From Octadecabacter antarcticus 307 (GTDB lineage: Bacteria; Pseudomonadota; Alphaproteobacteria; Rhodobacterales; Rhodobacteraceae): a stretch of DNA of 64,000 nucleotides. Position 1 is the stretch's first letter; each line of letters begins with the position of its first letter. Position numbers and translations under genes: made by a program. Below the pieces are notes generated by a model, which made no database searches, had not been told where the DNA came from, and worked only from the letters and a program-made list of their open reading frames with translations. Where the stretch lies: positions 920,501-984,500 of the forward strand of contig NC_020911.1 of assembly GCF_000155675.2 (NCBI RefSeq), read 5' to 3'. Shown one piece after another: positions 20,681 through 30,856 of the stretch.

Positions 20681-22779
20681 GACGGCTGCTCGCTTGTTGA
20701 GATCACGAAGGCGACCAAAGATTGTGCGGCGACAATGGCGTTGTCGGTTTCGAGTTCACAAAACGCGCCCTGTTGGTTGTGGTTGGTGTCGATTGCGCGA
20801 ATCCAATATTGACCAGTTGGCGCGTCTGGTAAAATGACGTGGCCCTGTTCGTCCGCACGATTAAAGACAATAAAGACGACGGCGCCATCGGGTTCATAGT
20901 CTGGTGTTTGTGCGGATGATCGCAACGCCAAACAGAAATTGGCCAAACCGGGGTCGCGCCATTCCAATGGTTCGCCTTCGAAATCGGTCCAGATCACATC
21001 GGCTTTGCCGTCTTGCGGGCGGATGGCAGCATGTAAAAAACGACTTTGGCGGACATTTATGTGTTTTTGGCGGAACGCAGACAGACTGGCGACAAATGCC
21101 TGCAAGTCGGTGTCGGCTTTGTCCCAATTCAGCCAGCCGATGTCATTGTCCTGACAATAGGCGTTGTTGTTGCCGCTTTGCGAATTGGCGAACTCATCGC
21201 CTGCCAGCAGCATCGGGGTGCCTTGGGATAGAAACAGTGTGGCAAGCATATTGCGTTGCCGCCTCGTGCGGATGCTACGGATTGCCTCGTCGTCAGTTTC
21301 GCCTTCAACACCGCCATTGTCACTGTAGTTGGACCCATGCCCGTCGCCGTTGTTTTCGGTGTTCGCCAGATTGCGGCGTTTGGAATATCGTGTCGCATCG
21401 GCGAGGGTAAATCCGTCATGAGAGGCGAGAAAGTTCACCGAGGCATCACTGCGCCGACCGGTGTGGTCGAACTTATCCGCCGAACCCAAAAGCCGCGCAC
21501 CGAGTTCTTGCGCGCTGTGCACATCGCCGCGCCAATAGCGGCGAACAGTGTCACGATAGCTGTCGTTCCATTCGCCAAATTCATGGGGGAATTCACCCAA
21601 ACGGTAGCCACCAGGGCCAATGTCCCACGGCTCTGCGATCATGCGCACTTGGTTCAGGATCGGATCTTGGCGCAGGGCATCAAAGAAGCCACCATTGGGA
21701 TCAAATCCGTGGTTTTCGCGACCCAATGTCGTAGCTAAATCAAAGCGAAAACCGTCAATACCCATGCATTCAACCCAAAACCGCAAGCTGTCCAAAACCA
21801 TGCGCAAAACATAGGGGTGCGACACGTTCAGCGTGTTGCCACAGCCTGTATCGTTGACATAATAGCGCGGCTGGCCGGCGGTCAGGCGATAGTAGGATGC
21901 GTTGTCTAGCCCGCGAAAACAGAGCGTCGGGCCGCGCTGGTCGCCCTCGGCGGTATGGTTGTAAACAACGTCAAGAATGACCTCGATGCCCGCGTCGTGG
22001 AACCGCTGAACCATCTGGCGGAACCCATTTAGCCCGTCTGGACCGAAATAGCGCGGTTCAGGCGCGAAAAAGCCGATTGAATTGTAACCCCAATAGTTTC
22101 GCAAACCCCGATCATTGAGAAATTTGTCATCGACAAAACTATGGACTGGCAGCAGTTCAACCGCCTGCACCCCCAATGAATTAAGGTGGTCTAGCATTGC
22201 ATCTGACGCAAGGCCCTCATAGGTGCCGCGGACGGCTTCCGGCACGTCTAGATTGGTCTGGCTCGCGCCTTTGGGGTGTGCTTCGTAGATCAGGTCTTTG
22301 CTGGATTTGGTGTGCTGGCCGTTTTTCATGCCTTCAAAGAAGGCGGGGTCGGACACGATGGATTTTGGCACGAACGGTGCGCTGTCACGGGTATCAAAAG
22401 ACAGATCGACCGCAGACGATGCATCGTCATAGCCAAGTGTGATGGGGCTATTGCCCCATTCGCCGTGCATTTCGCGGGTGTAGGGATCAAGCAGCAGCTT
22501 GTTGGGATTAAAGCGGTGCCCATGTTCGGGCGCGTATGTGCCGTGGGCGCGGTAGCCATAAAGCGTGCCAACAGGCAGATCGGCCACGAACCCGTGCCAG
22601 ACCGGACCAGTGCGTTCGGGCAGCGTGATGCGTGCCGTTTCGCGTTTGCCATCGGGGGAAAACAGGCACAGTTCTATCTTGTCAGCATTGGCGGAAAACA
22701 CGGCGAAATTCACGCCCGCAACGTCGTGGTGTGCGCCAAGCCGATGGGGGCTGCCGCCGGAAAGTGTCGGTTTTGTCAT
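20677..22779 (-). CDS. glgX: Glycogen debranching enzyme
   Basis: GH13 isoamylase-type enzyme of 700 residues that removes alpha-1,6 branches from phosphorylase-trimmed glycogen. The N-terminal CBM48-like domain covers about residues 10-110. Catalytic landmarks are DVVYNHTAEG, GFRFDLATTLGRE (nucleophile D), MIAEPWDIGPGGY (acid/base E) and NFLASHDGFTLAD. The family lid block GGVEGETDDEAI with MLLAGDEFANSQSGNNNAYC matches GlgX. It follows glgA after nine bases and overlaps malQ by four. Confidence 0.95.
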
Positions 22780-22788
22780 GGTGGGTCC

Positions 22789-24225
22789 TCAGGGCGCCAG
22801 CGCGGATTTGTAAACGTCCAGATACGCGGCCGCGGACAGGTCCCAGCCAACGGGGTGGCGCATAGCGCGGCGCATCATTGCAGTCCAGATTTTTGGTTTG
22901 GCAAACAACGCGCAGGTCCGTGAAATTGCGTGGCCAAACATCAGTCCATTGATCGGCGCAAACTGGATGCCGGTAGCGCAATCGGCCAAAAGTGCTGCTT
23001 CGTTGGCGTCGATCACGGTGTCCGCCAAGCCGCCCGTGCGCGCAACAACCGGCAGGGTGCCATAGCGCAGACCGTACAATTGAGTGAGGCCGCAAGGTTC
23101 AAACCGCGACGGGATCAAAATGGCGTCACTGCCCGCTTGCATAAGATGTGATAGGCCTTCGTCGTAGCCAATAATGGTGCCGACCGTTCCCGAATAGCGG
23201 TTAGATGCGTCGATAAAGGCGCGTTCGAGATACGGTTCACCTGTTCCTAACAAGGCCAGCCTGCCGCCCTCTGCCAGCAGATCGGGCAGGCAATCCAGCA
23301 GCATGTCGAGCCCCTTTTGCGAGGTCAGGCGGCTGATGACACAAAACAGGGGCCCATCACTTTTGGTAAGGCCAAAACGGGCCTCAAGTTCGGCGCGGTT
23401 TTTCGTTTTGCCTGCGAGTTTGGTCGCGGAATAGGTCGCCACGATGCTTGCGTCCGTTTCGGGGTCCCAAACATCAAGATCGATGCCGTTCAGGATGCCG
23501 TGCAGATCCAACTGGCGTTCGCGTAAAAGGCCATCCAGCCCCATGCCAAAGTCTGGCGTAAGCAGTTCGGCGGCATAAGACGGGCTGACGGTTGTGATCT
23601 TTTGTGACAGGGCAATGCCCGCCTTTAAGAAGCTGATCTTACCATAGTATTCGACGCCCTGCTGGGTGAATTGATCGGCATTCAACCCCAAGGCAGACAA
23701 GCGCGTACCGTCAAATACGCCTTGAAACGAAATGTTGTGGATCGTCATAACTACGGGGGGCGCGGGCCGCCCGTCTTGGCGCAGATAGGCTGGAACAAGT
23801 CCCGCCTGCCAGTCATGTGCGTTGATAACATCGGGAACCCAACCGCCCAGACCGTTTAGACCAATTTGTGCAGCCGCGAACGACAACGCGGCAAAGCGCA
23901 GGTCGTTGTCGTGCCAGTCTTTCCCGTCTGGACCCAGATAGATATTGCCCGCGCGGTCATACAAATGCGGCGCGTCCAGCAGCAGCATGTCCAGCCCTTC
24001 GGCCTGCGCCGCCACGATGCGCGCGCGGCCGCCGAACAGATCGTCGAAGGTCATGACAGTCTTACCTGTTGCGACCAAAGCGGCCACAGCCGGATAGGCT
24101 GGGATCAAGACCCGCACATTCACGCCCGTCGTCGCAAGCGATTTTGAAACAGCGCCGATCACATCCGCCAAGCCGCCCGTCTTCACGAAGGGGGCGCATT
24201 CCGAGGCGACGAAGAGTAGGTTCAT
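22789..24225 (-). CDS. glgA: Glycogen synthase, ADP-glucose dependent
   Basis: GT5 enzyme of 478 residues that elongates alpha-1,4 glucan from ADP-glucose. The N-terminus has the ADP-glucose site KTGGLADVIGAV at about residues 14-25. Further landmarks are VINAHDWQAGLVPAYL, TTVSPSYAAELLTPDFGMGLDG and the C-terminal nucleotide loop IPSRFEPCGLTQLYGLRYGT. The ATG at 24225 starts one base after the glgC stop. An upstream in-frame start at 24246 would lie inside glgC and is not needed. Confidence 0.96.
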   Translation of the reverse strand: MNLLFVASECAPFVKTGGLADVIGAVSKSLATTGVNVRVLIPAYPAVAALVATGKTVMTFDDLFGGRARIVAAQAEGLDMLLLDAPHLYDRAGNIYLGPDGKDWHDNDLRFAALSFAAAQIGLNGLGGWVPDVINAHDWQAGLVPAYLRQDGRPAPPVVMTIHNISFQGVFDGTRLSALGLNADQFTQQGVEYYGKISFLKAGIALSQKITTVSPSYAAELLTPDFGMGLDGLLRERQLDLHGILNGIDLDVWDPETDASIVATYSATKLAGKTKNRAELEARFGLTKSDGPLFCVISRLTSQKGLDMLLDCLPDLLAEGGRLALLGTGEPYLERAFIDASNRYSGTVGTIIGYDEGLSHLMQAGSDAILIPSRFEPCGLTQLYGLRYGTLPVVARTGGLADTVIDANEAALLADCATGIQFAPINGLMFGHAISRTCALFAKPKIWTAMMRRAMRHPVGWDLSAAAYLDVYKSALAP

Positions 24226-24226
24226 C

Positions 24227-25486
24227 CTAGAGATCCAATTTATCAATCATGGGCTGGGTAATCAGGCAAATGCCGTTGTCAGTGCGACGGAAACGATCCG
24301 CATCCAGTTTTGCGTCCTTACCAACAATTAACCCTTCAGGGATTTTTACACCGCGGTCGATCACTACATTTTTCAGGTGCGCGCTGCGTCCAATTTCGGC
24401 GTAGGGCATCGCGACGACACCGTCGAGTTCTGAATACGAATGCGTGCGCACACCGGTAAACAAGAAACATTGGTTCAGCCTTGAACCAGACACGATGCAG
24501 CCACCCGATACCATCGATGATACAGCGTGCCCGCGACGGCCTTTTTCGTTGTGGATGAATTTGGCAGGTGCTGTGAGTTCGGAATACGTCCAGATCGGCC
24601 ATGTGTTGTCGTAAAGATCAAGTTCGGGTTTGAAATCGGTTAAATCAACATTGGCCTGCCAAAACGCATCAACTGTGCCGACGTCACGCCAGTAAGGTTT
24701 TTCTTCCAAACCAGAACGCACACAGGATCGACTGAACGGATGGGCAATTGCTTTGCCGTGTTTGACGATGTCGGGGATAATATCGCCGCCAAAGTCATGC
24801 TTGGAACCAGGTTTGTCCGCATCTTCTTGCAGCAGTTTGCACATATATTCTGTCTCAAAGACATAGATGCCCATGCTGGCCATCGCCATATCGGGGTGAC
24901 CCGGCATTGCGGGCGGATCGGTAGGCTTTTCAACAAAATCAAGGATGCGATCTTCGGTGTCGACGTCCATGACGCCAAAACCGACAGCCTCCATGCGGGG
25001 GACTTCGATGCAGCCGACTGTCACGTCCGCACCGCTGTCGACGTGGTGTTTGATCATCAGTGAGTAGTCTTGTTTGTAGATGTGATCGCCTGCAAGGATG
25101 ATGATATATTTTGGGCAATAGCCGCGAATAATATCAATGTTTTGGGCCACGGCATCCGCCGTGCCTTTGTACCAGTTTTCATTGTTCAGTTGCTGGGATG
25201 CAGGCAGAATATCCAAGGATTCATTGCGTTCGGCACGCATAAAGCTCCAGCCGCGCTGCAAATGGCGTATCAGCGAGTGGGCTTTGTACTGCGTCGCCAC
25301 ACCAATGCGCCGGATGCCCGAGTTCACTGCGTTGGACAGCGCAAAATCGATGATGCGACTTTTGCCGCCAAAATACATGGCTGGTTTGGCGCGGATGTCG
25401 GTCAGTTCATATAATCGGCTGCCGCGGCCCCCTGCCAAAACGAACGCCATCGTTTGCTGTGCAAGCCGTTGTGATTCATTGCCCAT
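24227..25486 (-). CDS. glgC: Glucose-1-phosphate adenylyltransferase
   Basis: Makes ADP-glucose from ATP and glucose 1-phosphate, the committed step of bacterial glycogen synthesis. 419 residues. The nucleotidyltransferase block [20 protein letters not shown] is at the N-terminus, followed by the allosteric-site type stretch [40 protein letters not shown] is near the sugar site, and a C-terminal left-handed beta-helix begins about residue 300. It sits between glgB and glgA. Confidence 0.96.
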   Translation of the reverse strand: MGNESQRLAQQTMAFVLAGGRGSRLYELTDIRAKPAMYFGGKSRIIDFALSNAVNSGIRRIGVATQYKAHSLIRHLQRGWSFMRAERNESLDILPASQQLNNENWYKGTADAVAQNIDIIRGYCPKYIIILAGDHIYKQDYSLMIKHHVDSGADVTVGCIEVPRMEAVGFGVMDVDTEDRILDFVEKPTDPPAMPGHPDMAMASMGIYVFETEYMCKLLQEDADKPGSKHDFGGDIIPDIVKHGKAIAHPFSRSCVRSGLEEKPYWRDVGTVDAFWQANVDLTDFKPELDLYDNTWPIWTYSELTAPAKFIHNEKGRRGHAVSSMVSGGCIVSGSRLNQCFLFTGVRTHSYSELDGVVAMPYAEIGRSAHLKNVVIDRGVKIPEGLIVGKDAKLDADRFRRTDNGICLITQPMIDKLDL

Positions 25487-25516
25487 TTATCTTCCCTCCC
25501 ATGTCTCCAAAAACGT

Positions 25517-27724
25517 TCAGGACGTTTCTTCCAGTTCAAAAAACAGCGTCGAAAGCGGTGGTATTATGAGCGAGACAGAATTCGCCCTCCCAGACGATGC
25601 AATCTGTTTGCTGTCGGCAAATCCCATGTTGCCGCGGTCGCCGCCGCCATAGCGTGCAGCGTCGGAATTCAATCTTTCAATCCAGCGTCCGGCCAGCGGC
25701 ACACCAATGCGGCGCGCGGATCGTTCAACAGGTGTAAAGTTGCTGACGACCAGCACAGGTGCCGTGCCTTTGGTTCCGTGGCGCAACCATGCAAAAATGG
25801 ATTCTTCGGCGGAACCTTCTTCGATCCATTCAAACCCTTCGGGCTTGCAATCAAGCTGGTGCAGGGCGGGGGTGTCACGGAACAGCATGTTCAGGTCGCG
25901 CACAAGGTTTTGAACACCGCCGTGCTGCGGGTGTTCGGTCAGATGCCAATTGAGGCTTTCGTCGTGGTTCCATTCTACACCTTGCGCAAATTCGCAGCCC
26001 ATAAACAACAGTTTCTTGCCCGGGTGGCCCCACATATAGCCGTAGTAGGCGCGCAGGTTGGCAAACTTTTCGTCCCCCTCACCGGGCATTTTTTCGATCA
26101 TCGATCCCTTGCCGTGCACCACTTCGTCGTGGCTGATCGGCAGAACGAAATTCTCGGTAAACGCGTAGTGCAGCGCGAACGTCATCTTGTGGTGATGGTA
26201 TTTGCGGTTGATCGGGTCTTCTTGGATGTAGGACAGCGAGTCGTTCATCCAGCCCATGTTCCATTTGAACCCAAAGCCAAGGCCGTCGTGATCAACAGGT
26301 GCGCTCACCCCCGGAAAGGCGGTGGATTCTTCGGCGATTGTGACAATGCCCGTCGTCGATCCGTAGGCCACGGTGTTGGTGCGCTGCAGGAACGCAATCG
26401 CTTCGAGGTTCTCGCGTCCGCCATCCTTGTTGGGAACCCATTCACCGTCTTTGCGTGAATAATCACGGTACAGCATCGACGCCACAGCATCGACACGCAG
26501 CCCGTCGATGTGGTGTTCCTTTAGCCAATACAACGCGTTGGCAACAAGGTAGTTGGACACTTCAGCGCGACCATAGTTGTAGACCAGCGTGTTCCAATCC
26601 GGATGAAAGCCTTCTTTGCGGTCGGCGTGCTCGTACAGTGGCGTTCCGTCAAACTGGCCCAACCCGTGCTTGTCTTCGGGGAAATGTCCGGGCACCCAAT
26701 CAAGGATCAGGCCTAGGTCGGCCGCGTGGCAGGCTTCGACAAAGGCGCGGAATTCTTCTAGCGTGCCATGCCGGATTGTCGGCGCGTAAAGCCCGACAGG
26801 TTGGTAGCCCCAAGACCCGTCAAACGGGAATTCCGAAATCGGCATCAGTTCAAGGTGGGTAAATCCCATGTCTTTGGCATAGCTGACCAGTTGCGTTGCG
26901 TGCTCAAAGTAAGACAGCGGACGATTGCCCTCTTCGGGGACGCGCTTCCATGATCCCAGATGCACTTCGTAGATGGAAATTGGCTGGTCGATGCGCTGTA
27001 GCGCCGCGCGCTTGCCCATCCACTTGCGGTCAGCCCATGTGTGTCCGTCCAATTTACGCACAACGGAAGCGGTTTTGGGCGGGTGTTCTGACCCAAATCC
27101 AAACGGGTCCGCCTTTTGTGGCAGCAGTTCGCCGTGCGCGCCGATGAGTTCATATTTATACACTTCACCGTCGCCCAAACCGGGCATAAAAATCTCCCAG
27201 ACGCCAGTTTGGCCGCGCCCGCGCATCGGGTTGCGCCGCCCGTCCCAGCCGTTGAAATCACCAACGACAGACACGCGCTGTGCGTTCGGGGCCCAGACCG
27301 CAAAATGCGTTCCTGCGACACCTTCATGATCCATCACATGGGCACCAAGGACTTTCCACAAATCAAGATGTGCGCCTTCGGTGATCAGATGTTCATCCAA
27401 TTCACCCAAAACGGGGCCGAACCGATAGGGGTCTTCGGCCTCCCACGTATGGTCGCCTTTGGTGAACTTTAGACGGTAGGCAAACGGGTTTTTGCGACGT
27501 GGTGCTGTTCCCGCAAACAGGCCATGTGCGTTCGAGGCGCGGCCCAGTGACGCAATGGTTCGACCAGTCTTAGTATCGACAACATTAACCGCGTCGGCGT
27601 TGGGGTGGTAGGCTCGATGGGTGACTTTTGTATCAACTATGTGTTGCCCAAGCACCGAAAACGGATCGGGATGACTGCCTGTTGAAATCTTTTGCGCGTC
27701 GTCGTCATTGATCACGTCAGTCAT
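25517..27724 (-). CDS. glgB: 1,4-alpha-glucan branching enzyme
   Basis: GH13 enzyme of 735 residues that creates alpha-1,6 branches. An N-terminal extension and CBM48 domain (THFAVWAPNAQRVSVVGDFN) lead into the barrel. Catalytic landmarks are HIDGLRVDAVASMLY (nucleophile D), IAEESTAFPG (acid/base E) and LPISHDEVVHGKGSM. NGGRENLEA-like DGGRENLEAIAFLQ is the usual GlgB stretch. The length matches the long (type 1) branching enzymes. It starts 48 bases after glgP. Confidence 0.96.
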   Translation of the reverse strand: MTDVINDDDAQKISTGSHPDPFSVLGQHIVDTKVTHRAYHPNADAVNVVDTKTGRTIASLGRASNAHGLFAGTAPRRKNPFAYRLKFTKGDHTWEAEDPYRFGPVLGELDEHLITEGAHLDLWKVLGAHVMDHEGVAGTHFAVWAPNAQRVSVVGDFNGWDGRRNPMRGRGQTGVWEIFMPGLGDGEVYKYELIGAHGELLPQKADPFGFGSEHPPKTASVVRKLDGHTWADRKWMGKRAALQRIDQPISIYEVHLGSWKRVPEEGNRPLSYFEHATQLVSYAKDMGFTHLELMPISEFPFDGSWGYQPVGLYAPTIRHGTLEEFRAFVEACHAADLGLILDWVPGHFPEDKHGLGQFDGTPLYEHADRKEGFHPDWNTLVYNYGRAEVSNYLVANALYWLKEHHIDGLRVDAVASMLYRDYSRKDGEWVPNKDGGRENLEAIAFLQRTNTVAYGSTTGIVTIAEESTAFPGVSAPVDHDGLGFGFKWNMGWMNDSLSYIQEDPINRKYHHHKMTFALHYAFTENFVLPISHDEVVHGKGSMIEKMPGEGDEKFANLRAYYGYMWGHPGKKLLFMGCEFAQGVEWNHDESLNWHLTEHPQHGGVQNLVRDLNMLFRDTPALHQLDCKPEGFEWIEEGSAEESIFAWLRHGTKGTAPVLVVSNFTPVERSARRIGVPLAGRWIERLNSDAARYGGGDRGNMGFADSKQIASSGRANSVSLIIPPLSTLFFELEETS

Positions 27725-27772
27725 CCTTATCTAAAGTCGTCGCACCGGATATTGTGGTGTCTTTACATCTTG

Positions 27773-30166
27773 TTAGGTCACGGACTTTGCGTCCCAGATA
27801 TGATCCGCATAGCTTCGAATGGTGCGATCAGAGGAGAACCATCCCATACCGGCCGTGTTAGCTGCTGCCGTTCGCGTCCAGTGGTTAACATCCTGATATA
27901 CTGCATCAACCTCGCGCTGCTTTGCAAAGTATTCGTCAAAGTCGCAGCTCACGAGGAAGTAGTCGTGTTCATACAAGTTGTGCAGGATATCGGAATAGCG
28001 ATGGTGATCGCCGTTTGAAAACACGCCAGCACCGATCTGGCCAAGGACGCGCGACAGCTTTGGGCTGGCCTCAATTGCGCGGCGTGAATAGCCATGGTCG
28101 CCGCGTTTTTCTTGCGCTTGCGCAGCCGTCAGACCGAACAAGAAGAAGTTTTCGTGGCCAACGTGTTCGCGGATTTCCACGTTTGCGCCGTCTAGTGTGC
28201 CGATGGTCGGGCTGCCGTTCAAGGACAGTTTCATGTTGCCGGTGCCGGATGCTTCTTTGCCAGCGGTTGAGATTTGTTCGGACAAATCTGACGCAGGGAT
28301 CAGGACTTCTGCCATCGAAACGTTGTAGTTTTCAGGATAAACCACCTGTAATAAGTGGCGCGTGACCGGATCATTGTTGATCGTCGCAGCGACATCGTTG
28401 ATCAGGCGAATGATGGATTTTGCCAACACGTAACCGGGTGCTGCCTTGCCGCCAAAAATCTTGACCCGTGGGGTCCAGTTTGCGGTCGGGTTGTCGCGGA
28501 TATCATTCCACAGCGCGATGGTTTCCAGAATGTTTAGATGTTGGCGTTTGTATTCGTGGATACGTTTGATCTGGATGTCGAACATCGCGGATGTATCGAG
28601 GGTCACACCGTTGCGATCCTTTAGCCACTTGGCCAAACGCACCTTATTGGTGGTTTTGGCTGCGGCGTAGGCCTGCAAGAACCCTGCGTCATCAAGGTGC
28701 GCGTTAAGGTCTTGCAGATTTTCGAGATCAGCCTCCCATCCGGAGCCGATCGTTTCGGTGATCAGATTACGCAGGGCAGGGTTGCACGAATACAGCCAGC
28801 GGCGCGGCGTGATGCCGTTGGTCTGGTTCAGGATGCGGTTTGGATAGGCTTTGTGCAGATCGGCAAAGACCGTTTCCTTAACCAGTTCTGAATGCAGCGC
28901 CGATACGCCATTGACTTTGTGCGCCATAATGAACGCGAGTTCGCCCATTTTCACATTACCATGTTCGATGATGCGAATGTCAGTCCCCGTCGCCGACAGG
29001 TGACGATCCTGGATCATTTGGATGATGCGATGGTGGCGCGGCAAAATGCGCGCGAACAGGTCTTCGGGCCAGCGTTCCAACGCCTCTGGCAGCAATGTGT
29101 GGTTGGTGTAGGCCAGACATTTATGGGCCATTTCGATGGCGTCGTCGATGTTAAAATCATGTTTGTCGATCAGCAGACGGACCAGTTCCGGCCCGGCAAT
29201 AGCGGGGTGGGTGTCGTTGAGCTGAATCGCGACGTGTTCGTGCAGGTCTTCGATTTTGTTGCCTTCGGCCAAGAACCGCCGGAGCAGGTCTTTGATAGAC
29301 GCAGACGTAAAGAAATACTCCTGCTTGAGGCGCAGTTCTTTGCCGTCTTGCGTCGTGTCATCAGGATACAGCACGCGCGAGATTGTGCGCGCCAGACGTT
29401 CGGGCGCGTTCGCACCGACGTAGTCGCCACGATTAAAGCTTTCGAGATCGAACAGTTTGACTGGCTTGGCGGCCCAAAGACGCAACGTGTTGGCCCATTG
29501 GCCTTTCCAGCCGATGATTGGCGTGTCGTAGGCTGATGCGAGAACAGTTTCGGCTGGGTTCCAGTTAGATTTGCCGTTCTCCTCACTGACGTAGCCGCCA
29601 AAATGAATTTTATAGGCGACTTCGGGGCGTTCAAATTCCCACGCATGGCGCTGGGCAAGCCAGCCTTCTGCGGTTTCGGTTTGCTGTCCACCTTCAAAGT
29701 GTTGTTCAAACAGCCCGTGTTCGTAGCGGATTCCGTAGCCGTAGGCGGGAATAGCGAGGGTTGCGAGGCTGTCCATGAAACAAGCAGCCAAACGGCCCAA
29801 ACCGCCGTTGCCAAGGGCTGCATCGGGTTCGTCAACGACAACTTTGTAATAATCCTGACCCAGATCAGCCATCGCTTGCACTGCGGCTTCTTCAACGTCC
29901 AAGTTGATCGTTACGTCTTCGATCAGGCGGCCAATCAGGAATTCCATCGACAGGTAGTAGACGCGCTTGTGCTTGCCTTCATAGGTTTTGCGGGTGGATG
30001 CAAACCAAGGCTCGACGACACGGTCACGCAGCGCCAATGACAGCGACATCCGCCAGTCATAAAGGCTCGCATGGTTGGGATCTTTACCGATAGACAGCTT
30101 AAGGTGCCGCGAAATATCTTCGCGCAGCGTTTCCGAGGTCACGAGGGGCAAATCCTGGTCTTTCAT
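27773..30166 (-). CDS. glgP: Glycogen/maltodextrin phosphorylase
   Basis: GT35 enzyme of 797 residues that releases glucose 1-phosphate from glycogen using pyridoxal phosphate. Landmarks are YLSMEFLIGRLIEDV, GNGGLGRLAACFMDSLA, QLNDTHPAIAGPELVRLL, and EASGTGNMKLSLNGSPTIGT, which holds the PLP lysine. First gene of the glycogen operon, so it is near the promoter. The ATG at 30166 is preferred; an in-frame GTG at 30175 would add three residues. Neither has a strong ribosome site. The operon thus starts with a degradative gene and continues with the synthetic ones. Confidence 0.95.
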   Translation of the reverse strand: MKDQDLPLVTSETLREDISRHLKLSIGKDPNHASLYDWRMSLSLALRDRVVEPWFASTRKTYEGKHKRVYYLSMEFLIGRLIEDVTINLDVEEAAVQAMADLGQDYYKVVVDEPDAALGNGGLGRLAACFMDSLATLAIPAYGYGIRYEHGLFEQHFEGGQQTETAEGWLAQRHAWEFERPEVAYKIHFGGYVSEENGKSNWNPAETVLASAYDTPIIGWKGQWANTLRLWAAKPVKLFDLESFNRGDYVGANAPERLARTISRVLYPDDTTQDGKELRLKQEYFFTSASIKDLLRRFLAEGNKIEDLHEHVAIQLNDTHPAIAGPELVRLLIDKHDFNIDDAIEMAHKCLAYTNHTLLPEALERWPEDLFARILPRHHRIIQMIQDRHLSATGTDIRIIEHGNVKMGELAFIMAHKVNGVSALHSELVKETVFADLHKAYPNRILNQTNGITPRRWLYSCNPALRNLITETIGSGWEADLENLQDLNAHLDDAGFLQAYAAAKTTNKVRLAKWLKDRNGVTLDTSAMFDIQIKRIHEYKRQHLNILETIALWNDIRDNPTANWTPRVKIFGGKAAPGYVLAKSIIRLINDVAATINNDPVTRHLLQVVYPENYNVSMAEVLIPASDLSEQISTAGKEASGTGNMKLSLNGSPTIGTLDGANVEIREHVGHENFFLFGLTAAQAQEKRGDHGYSRRAIEASPKLSRVLGQIGAGVFSNGDHHRYSDILHNLYEHDYFLVSCDFDEYFAKQREVDAVYQDVNHWTRTAAANTAGMGWFSSDRTIRSYADHIWDAKSVT

Positions 30167-30265
30167 ATGTCTCACATATCCATTCAGGCCGTTGGCCGTT
30201 CAGTGCGATTGGGGGTCTTGATCGGTCACCCTTATCGATTTGGCAAATCGATTGCAGCCAGGTTA

Positions 30266-30444
30266 TTATGATTGCCTCTTTGGTGCTGCCTTTTTTGCGT
30301 GCGGTTTGGCGGCCACCTTGCGTGTGGGTTTGGGTTTTGATGGCTTGGGCGTTATCGCGTCACGGCCCTGCGGTGACCTTCGTCGAGCCAGATGTAGTAG
30401 GCGGTGTCGCGGATTTGCGCATCAGTAAAGTTTGCATCGATCAT
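30266..30444 (-). pseudogene. DUF2934 small protein, single-base frameshift
   Basis: Reading from ATG 30444 (GGAAG six bases upstream) gives FTDAQIRDTAYYIWLDEGH, the DUF2934 motif, then a premature stop. Adding one C in the run near 30372 restores PQGRDAITPKPSKPKPTRKV and a lysine- and alanine-rich tail ending at TAA 30266-30268, the usual make-up of this family. So one base appears lost. Function of the family is unknown. It lies upstream of glgP on the same strand, about 100 bases away. Confidence 0.72.
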
Positions 30445-30856
30445 GGCAGGCTTCCGTATTTGATTGTAAATGATAGCGCTATCAGTAAGTGAAAATGCTG
30501 CACCTGCATAATGATTTGGAATCGGGGTCGCATGGGCTGTTGCATTGTTGCAAAGGTACCAGATTTTACGCTCCCTTTCAGAGGTTTGGGCGAGGAGAAA
30601 TGAGCCAGATAACCTGGATGCAGGTGCAGCATGTTGTCTGTGTCAAGCAGGTCGCAAATCGCACCGCTCATTTTGGCTTGCCAGATCGAAAGAATCGGTC
30701 CTATTTACTGTCAAGGGTCAGCGATGGCGTCGCATAAGCAGACTATGGCCCTTCACCCATCCTGAACGCCGGGATCTTGCTTTGCCGTTTCACCGCGCAA
30801 GGGGAGGTTCGCGCCTCCTCGCAAAGCATAGGTTTGCTGATTGAAGGAGTATTTTA
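30445..30856. other. Intergenic region before creatinase
   Basis: Holds the 15-bp inverted repeat pair and presumably the creatinase promoter. A GGAG-containing hairpin-like stretch, AGGGGAGGTTCGCGCCTCCT near 30799-30818, precedes the gene. No coding region is supported. Confidence 0.5.
30495..30632. repeat. 15-bp perfect inverted repeat pair, 108 bases apart
   Basis: ATGCTGCACCTGCAT at 30495-30509 is matched exactly in reverse by ATGCAGGTGCAGCAT at 30618-30632. The interior holds no gene. The size (138 bases) and terminal repeats resemble a small non-autonomous element, but no target-site duplication was seen. It lies in the upstream region of the creatinase gene. Confidence 0.65.
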
